Assembly: GCA_963718775.1 (NCBI GenBank) | Contig: OY970377.1 | Location: 372,001-436,000 of the forward strand | DNA length: 64,000 nucleotides | DNA from: VRUE01 sp963718775 | GTDB lineage: Bacteria; Actinomycetota; Thermoleophilia; Solirubrobacterales; 70-9 | Direction of reading: 5' to 3' | In this document: piece after piece, positions 58,592 through 64,000 of the stretch | How positions within the stretch are numbered: position 1 is the stretch's first letter | Layout: the number at the start of each line of letters is the position of its first letter | Made by a program: the position numbers and the translations under genes | The notes under the pieces: generated by a model | What the model was told of the DNA's origin: nothing | The model's input: the letters and a program-made list of their open reading frames with translations, nothing else | Database searches by the model: none

Positions 58592-59305
58592 GTGCGCTCC
58601 AAGGACGATGTCCGCAAGGAGGTCTGGAAGGCGATGGACCGCGAGGGCGTGTCCCGCTTCCCCGGCGCCGAGGGGCGAATCCCGAACTTCGCCGGGGCGA
58701 AGCTGGCCGCCGAGAAGCTCGCCGGGCACCGCCTCTGGAAGCGCGCGCGGGTGATCAAGGCCAATCCCGACTCGCCGCAGACCTACGCGCGCCGGGTCGC
58801 CCTCGAGGAGGGCAAGACCGTGATCATGGCCGTGCCGCGCCTGCGCGACCCGCATCCGTTCCGCGTCCTCGACCCGAAGAAGCTGTCCAAAGCGGCGGTC
58901 AAGGAGGCGGCGACGATCAAGGGGGCGCTCAAACACGGCCGCGTGACGGCGCTCGAAGAGCTGCCGGAGATCGACTTCGTCCTCTGCGGCTCGGTCGCCG
59001 TCAACCTCAGCGGCGCGCGGGTCGGCAAGGGCGGCGGCTACTCCGACCTCGAGTACGGCGTCCTGATCGACGCCGGCAAGATCGACAGCCACACGACCGT
59101 GGCGACGACCGTGCACCCGACCCAGGTCCTGCGCCGCCACCTGATGATGACCTCGCACGACCTGCCGGTCGACGTGATCGCCACGCCGCGCGCCGTGATC
59201 GAGGTCGAGCGCCAGTACGAGCGCCCGCGCGGCATCCTCTGGGACCACCTGCAGCCACCGCAGATCCGCGAAATACCCATACTCGAACGTATGGGCTATG
59301 CCTGA
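58592..59305 (+). CDS. 5-formyltetrahydrofolate cyclo-ligase-like protein
   Basis: An intact 237-residue protein. It contains GKTVIMAVPRLRDPHPF, FVLCGSVAVNLSGARVGKGG and GYSDLEYGVLIDAG, the phosphate-binding motif of the 5-FCL/MTHFS family, with a long C-terminal tail unlike typical 200-residue enzymes. It may act in folate salvage. Its stop overlaps the next gene by eight bases. Confidence 0.85.
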   Translation: MRSKDDVRKEVWKAMDREGVSRFPGAEGRIPNFAGAKLAAEKLAGHRLWKRARVIKANPDSPQTYARRVALEEGKTVIMAVPRLRDPHPFRVLDPKKLSKAAVKEAATIKGALKHGRVTALEELPEIDFVLCGSVAVNLSGARVGKGGGYSDLEYGVLIDAGKIDSHTTVATTVHPTQVLRRHLMMTSHDLPVDVIATPRAVIEVERQYERPRGILWDHLQPPQIREIPILERMGYA

Positions 59306-60170
59306 CGATTACGGCAACCCCGATCCCGAGTGGCTGGGAATCGACTGGCGGCCACGGCTGCACCGGGTCGAGCTCCCCGGCGCGACCGTCAACTACGCGG
59401 AGATCGGCGAAGGCGAGCCGATCGTCTTCATCCACGGCATCTCGGGCTCCTGGCAGAACTGGCTGGAGAACCTGCCCCACTTCGGCCGCAACCGCCGTGC
59501 GATCGCGCTTGACCTGCCCGGCTTCGGCGCCAGTCCGATGCCCTCCTGGACGATCGACATGCCCGCCTACGGCCGTCTGCTGCACGACTTCTGCGAGAAG
59601 CTCGGCATCGAGGGCGCGACCCTGGTCGGCAACTCGATGGGTGGCCTGGTCGCGGCGGAGGCGGTGCTCACTGCGCCGGAGCGCTTCGGCCGTCTGGCGC
59701 TGGTCTCCGCCGCCGGCCTGATCAACACCTGGCTGCCCCACCAGCGCGGCGTGGCCACCTCGCGCGCCTGGAGCACGTTCGGTCGCCCCTTCGGCGCCGC
59801 TGCCCGCTTCGTCGTCACCCACCCCCACGCCCGCTACGCGATGTTCCGCTTCTTCATCCGCTACCCGGGGCGGCTGCGCAAGGAGCTGCTCTGGGAGCAG
59901 ATGGCCTCGGGCCTGCCGGCGCCGGGCTTCGCCGACTCGCTCGACGCGGTGATCGAATACGACGCTCGCGACCGCCTCGAAGAGATCGAGATCCCGACGA
60001 TGATCGTCTGGGGGATGGACGACTGGGTGATCTCAGCCGCCGCGGCCTTGAGCTACCACCGCCGCATCCCCCACTCCCGCCTGGAGATCTTCGAGCGGAC
60101 GGGACACGTGCCGCAACTGGAGCGTCCGGCCCGCTTCAACCGGGTGCTCGAGGAGTTCCTCATCAGCTGA
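59298..60170 (+). CDS. Alpha/beta hydrolase
   Basis: An intact 290-residue hydrolase. The oxyanion region is IVFIHGISGSWQNW, the nucleophile elbow GNSMGGLV with the Ser, the acid in WGMDDWVISA and the His in TGHVPQLERP. The cap domain (RFFIRYPGRLRKELLWEQMA) is of the common lid type. Substrate unknown. It overlaps the cyclo-ligase-like gene and is followed by repeat C, beyond which ilvD converges. Confidence 0.9.
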   Translation: MPDDYGNPDPEWLGIDWRPRLHRVELPGATVNYAEIGEGEPIVFIHGISGSWQNWLENLPHFGRNRRAIALDLPGFGASPMPSWTIDMPAYGRLLHDFCEKLGIEGATLVGNSMGGLVAAEAVLTAPERFGRLALVSAAGLINTWLPHQRGVATSRAWSTFGRPFGAAARFVVTHPHARYAMFRFFIRYPGRLRKELLWEQMASGLPAPGFADSLDAVIEYDARDRLEEIEIPTMIVWGMDDWVISAAAALSYHRRIPHSRLEIFERTGHVPQLERPARFNRVLEEFLIS

Positions 60171-60206
60171 CGCGCTCCATCCCTCGGCTTTCAAACTCGA
60201 GCTCGT

Positions 60207-60322
60207 CTAGCGGGACTGGGCAGGGGTGAAGCGTCTTGTACTTTTTCGCGGCTTACGCTCGGGCGACAGCAATCCAGCGACCCTCGAAAAAGTTAAGCGG
60301 AACCCCTGCCCAGTCCCGCTAG
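60207..60322. repeat. Inverted repeat, 21-bp perfect arms, family 1 copy C, over the ilvD stop
   Basis: Arms 60207-60227 and 60302-60322 are exact complements. Interior GAAGCGTCTTGTACTTTTTC (60228-60247) and AAAAGTTAAGCG match copy B. The right arm includes the TAG of ilvD (60319-60321). Since the hydrolase also ends just before, it could terminate both convergent genes. Confidence 0.9.
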
Positions 60323-62016
60323 CCAGTTACAGCGCCTTCGGAAGCCGAGGAGACCGTCGCCGCGTACTTGGCCATTACGCCACGGCCGAAGGGAGATGGC
60401 GGCGACTCGTAGGCGGCGACCCGCTCTGGCGATCTCCTCGTCTGAGAGGTCGACGTCGATGCGGCGACCGTCGATGTCGACGGTGATCTGGTCGCCCTCG
60501 TGGATCGCCGCGATCGGGCCGCCCTTGGCCGCCTCGGGGGCGACGTGGCCGATCATCAGGCCGCGGGTGGCGCCGGAGAAGCGCCCGTCGGTGACCATCG
60601 CGACGCTCTCCCCGAGCCCCTCGCCGACGATCGCCGCGGTGACCTGGAGCATCTCGCGCATCCCGGGGCCGCCGACCGGCCCCTCGTTGCGGATGACGAC
60701 GACGTCGCCCGGCTTGATCTGCTGGTCCTTGACGGCGCGGAAGCATTCCTCTTCGGACTCGAAGACGCGGGCTGGCCCGATCTGCTGGGTCCGCTCGGTG
60801 CCGGCGAGCTTCACCACCGCCCCTTCGGGCGCGAGGTTGCCGCCGAGGATCGCCAGGCCGCCTTCGGGCTTGAGCGGATCGTCGAGCGGGCGCACGACTT
60901 CCTGACCGGGCGCCTCGGTCGCCTCCGCCGCCACCTCGCCGATCGTCTTGCCGGTGACGGTGATCGCGTCGTCGTGGAGGTTGCCGGATTCGGCGAGGCG
61001 CTTGAGGATCACCGGCACGCCGCCGGCCGCGTAGAGGTCGGTGGCGACGAAGCGCCCGCCCGGCTTGAGGTCGGCGAAGAGCGGCGTCGCCCGGGAGATG
61101 CGCTCGAAGTCGTCCATGGTCAGCTCGATCGTCAAGCTCGTGGGCGAGCGCGATCAGGTGCAGGACCGCGTTGGTCGACCCGCCCGAGGCGCAGACGCAG
61201 GCGATCGCGTTCTCCAGCGAGTCGCGGGTGATCACCTTGCTCGGCCTCATGTCGTCGACCAGGACACCGAGGACCAGCTCGCCGATCCGCTCGGCGACCG
61301 TTCCCTTGTCGTCGTCTTCGGCGGGCACCATCGCCGAGCCGCCGGCGCTGATCCCAAGCGCCTCGAAGGCGCAGGCCATCGTGTTGGCGGTGAACTGGCC
61401 GCCGCAGGCGCCGGCGCCGGGGCTGGCGACGCCCTCCAGCTCGTTCAGTTCCTCGTCGCTCATGTCGCCGGCGTTGTGGGCGCCGATCGCCTCGAAGATG
61501 TCGAGGATCGTCACGTCGCGGCCGTGCCAGTGGCCGGGAGCGATCGAGCCGCCGTAGAGGAGCGACCGACGGCACGTCGAGCCGAGCCAGCGCCATCGCG
61601 CAGCCCGGGATCGTCTTGTCGCAGGCGCAGAGGGCGACGATCGCGTCGAACTGGTAGCCGCGCGCCATCAGCTCGATCGAGTCGGCGATCACCTCGCGGC
61701 TGATCAGCGAGGCCTTCATCCCCTGGGTGCCCATCGTGACGCCGTCGGAGACGGCGACGGTGTTGAACTCCATCGGCGTGCCGCCGGCGGCGCGTACGCC
61801 CTCTTTGACGTGCTCGGCGAGGCCGCGCAGGTGGAAGTTGCAGGGCATCGCCTCGGTCCAGGTGTTGGCGATGCCGATCGTCGGCCGGCTGAGCGCCTCG
61901 TCGTCGAAGCCGATGCCCTTCATGTAGGCGCGCGCGTGGGCGCGGTCGGGGCCGTCGAAGACGACGCTGGAGCGAGGACGGGGAAGCTTGGTCGTGGTGG
62001 CGCCGTTTGAGCTCAT
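60319..62016 (-). CDS. ilvD: Dihydroxy-acid dehydratase
   Basis: IlvD makes the keto-acid precursors of valine, leucine and isoleucine. It has PRSSVVFDGPDRAHARAYMK, IGIANTWTEAMPCNFHLRGL, ALCACDKTIPGCAMALARLD with iron-sulphur Cys residues, ASPGAGACGGQFTANTMAC, TDGRFSGATRGLMIGHVAPEAA. Indels near 61562, 61130 and 60415 divide it. The ATG at 62016 is used. It is isolated from other ilv genes here. Confidence 0.92.
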
Positions 62017-62059
62017 CGCCAAAATCTACTGAGGCGGTCCAGAGGCGAGGTCGAAGACA

Positions 62060-62826
<767 letters not shown>

Positions 62827-62830
<4 letters not shown>

Positions 62831-63960
62831 CTGGCGCAGCCTAGAGACCGGGAGTTGCGAGCAGCGTTCGGGAATAGATCGCCGACCAGGGAACAGGAGA
62901 CGTAGCCGAGCGCCTCCAGGGTCGCCAGGGCAGAGGCAGCCTCGGCGCCGGAGAGGTCGAGGCTGGCGGCGACCGCGTCGCAGGTCTCCTCTCCCCTCTC
63001 CACCGCCGCCAGCACGCGACGCAGCCCTGGCTCCAGGTCGTGGCCGGTTGGGCTCGGCCGTCTGCGACGCCCGGCCCCAGCATCGCGTCGAGCACGTCCT
63101 GGGCGTCGCGAATGAGGCAGGCGCCGCCGGCGAGCAGGTCGTTGGCGCCCGCCGAAGCGCGCGAGTTGACCGGGCCGGGCACAGCGCCCAGGTCGCGACC
63201 GAGGTCCGCGGCTAGATCGGCGGTGATCAGCGACCCCGAGCGCTGCGCCGCCTCGACCACCACCGTCATCCCCGCAAGGGCGGCCATGATCCGGTTGCGG
63301 GCCGGAAAGGTCCAGCGCCAGGCGCCGGTTCCCGGCGGCAGCTCGGAGAGGACGAGACCCTGTTCGGAGATCCGCCGCCAGAGCGAGCGATGCGCGGCCG
63401 GATAGGCGACGTCGGCGCCACAGCCGAGCACGGCGACGGTGAGCCCGGCATCGAGCGCGCCGCGGTGGGCGCAGGCGTCGATGCCGAAGGCGAGCCCGCT
63501 GACGACCAGGAAACCGGCGGCGGCAAGCTCGCGACCCAGCTCACGGGCGATCTCGCGACCGTAGGAGCTGGCCCGCCTGGCGCCGACGACGGTCACTGCG
63601 CCCTCCGGCTCCAGCCGCTCGAGCAGCGCCGGGTCACCGCGCCCGATCAGGGCCCAGGGCGCGTCGGCGGCATCGCGCAGACCGACCGGGAAGCGCGAGT
63701 CGTGGCGACAGCAGGCCCAGCACTGCGCGGCCAGCAGGTCGGCCAAGAGCGTGCGCTCCGGCACCGCCGTCGACCTGGGCAAGGATCTGAGCGGCGACCT
63801 TCGGCGCCGCTGCCGCGGCGAGGTCCTCGTTGGAGAGGCGCAGCAGTTCGGGCGAGCGCGAGCCCGGCGCCCCGGTGGCGATCTTCTCGATGTAGGGCGC
63901 CAGATGGGCGAGCAGCCGCGAGCGGCGCAGGCAGTCGGGGCAGGCTCGCGGCTCGCTCAT
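62827..63960 (-). CDS. dprA: DNA processing protein DprA (Smf)
   Basis: DprA loads RecA on transforming DNA. It contains VTVVGARRASSYGREIAREL, VSGLAFGIDACAHRGALDAG, AVLGCGADVAYPAAHR, FPARNRIMAALAGMTVVVEA, and a C-terminal winged helix (GAEAASALATLEALGYVSC). The N-terminal part (MSEPRACPDCLRRSRLLAHL) is joined by an indel near 63775; another lies near 63045. With comEC and comEA at 19-21 kb it supports natural competence. Upstream is a likely comM gene. Confidence 0.93.
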
Positions 63961-64000
63961 TCTCGGTCCCTGCGACGCAGCTGCAGCGCCTGGGCCATCT
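63957..64000 (-). CDS. 3' end of the gene upstream of dprA, probably ComM-like
   Basis: Only the last codons are inside the window (MAQALQLRRRDRE, then TGA). The stop overlaps the dprA ATG. A basic end of this type and the position before dprA suggest the ComM/YifB Mg-chelatase-like protein, but there is too little to be sure. Confidence 0.4.
   Translation of the reverse strand, partial: MAQALQLRRRDRE

Noticed and set aside
62017..62059. Riboswitch or attenuator before ilvD
   Set aside because: The gap is only 43 bases and shows no leader peptide or hairpin pair.

Overview
This is high-GC DNA from an actinomycete-like bacterium, probably of the Thermoleophilia/Solirubrobacterales type. I infer this from the very high GC content, the gene blocks (murJ beside rpsT; hrcA-dnaJ-prmA; era-ybeY-phoH; a WhiG/FliA-like sigma factor beside xerD) and the style of the proteins. 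No taxonomic search was possible. Most genes lie on the minus strand.

Layout. 1-3.4 kb: amino-acid synthesis (trpD, trpG, trpE, hisIE). 3.4-17 kb: core cell functions (era, ybeY, phoH, a YqeY protein, murI, prmA, dnaJ, hrcA, two MaoC-type dehydratase subunits, lepA, a polytopic membrane glycosyltransferase-like protein, murJ, rpsT). 17-25.7 kb: replication and DNA uptake (holA, comEC, comEA), leuS and small proteins, then tRNA-Ala. 25.9-34 kb: lipid and redox enzymes (desaturase, saccharopine-dehydrogenase-like reductase, GMC alcohol oxidase, acyl-CoA dehydrogenase). 34-41.7 kb: accessory DNA with an SF2 helicase, a methyltransferase and several secreted proteins of unknown role. 41.7-51.5 kb: a genomic island inserted in tRNA-Gly(GCC). 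51.8-64 kb: core genes again (RNase HI-like, EF-G-like, sigma factor, xerD, L,D-transpeptidase, ilvD, thiD, dprA).

The island is bounded by a 43-bp perfect direct repeat of the tRNA-Gly 3' half. It carries a NotI-like restriction enzyme, a small XRE controller, a cytosine-C5 methyltransferase with a C-box-like operator between them, a large Cas4-like nuclease/RNase-H-like/SF1 helicase protein, a PD-(D/E)XK-like protein, an HNH-like protein, a degenerate Nudix protein and an unknown 337-residue protein. It looks like a compact defence island and has no visible integrase.

The most novel signal is a set of long, often perfect inverted repeats (14-25 bp arms). They abut stop codons, and in at least two places they lie inside coding frames (prmA and the membrane glycosyltransferase-like gene). 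Four of them share interior sequence, and two others share a different core, so at least two element families seem to be present.

A strong caution: many conserved housekeeping genes here are interrupted by single-base frameshifts while the protein sequence resumes perfectly in another frame. This points to indel errors in the assembly rather than real gene loss. For such genes I give the full extent of the gene across the frameshifts.
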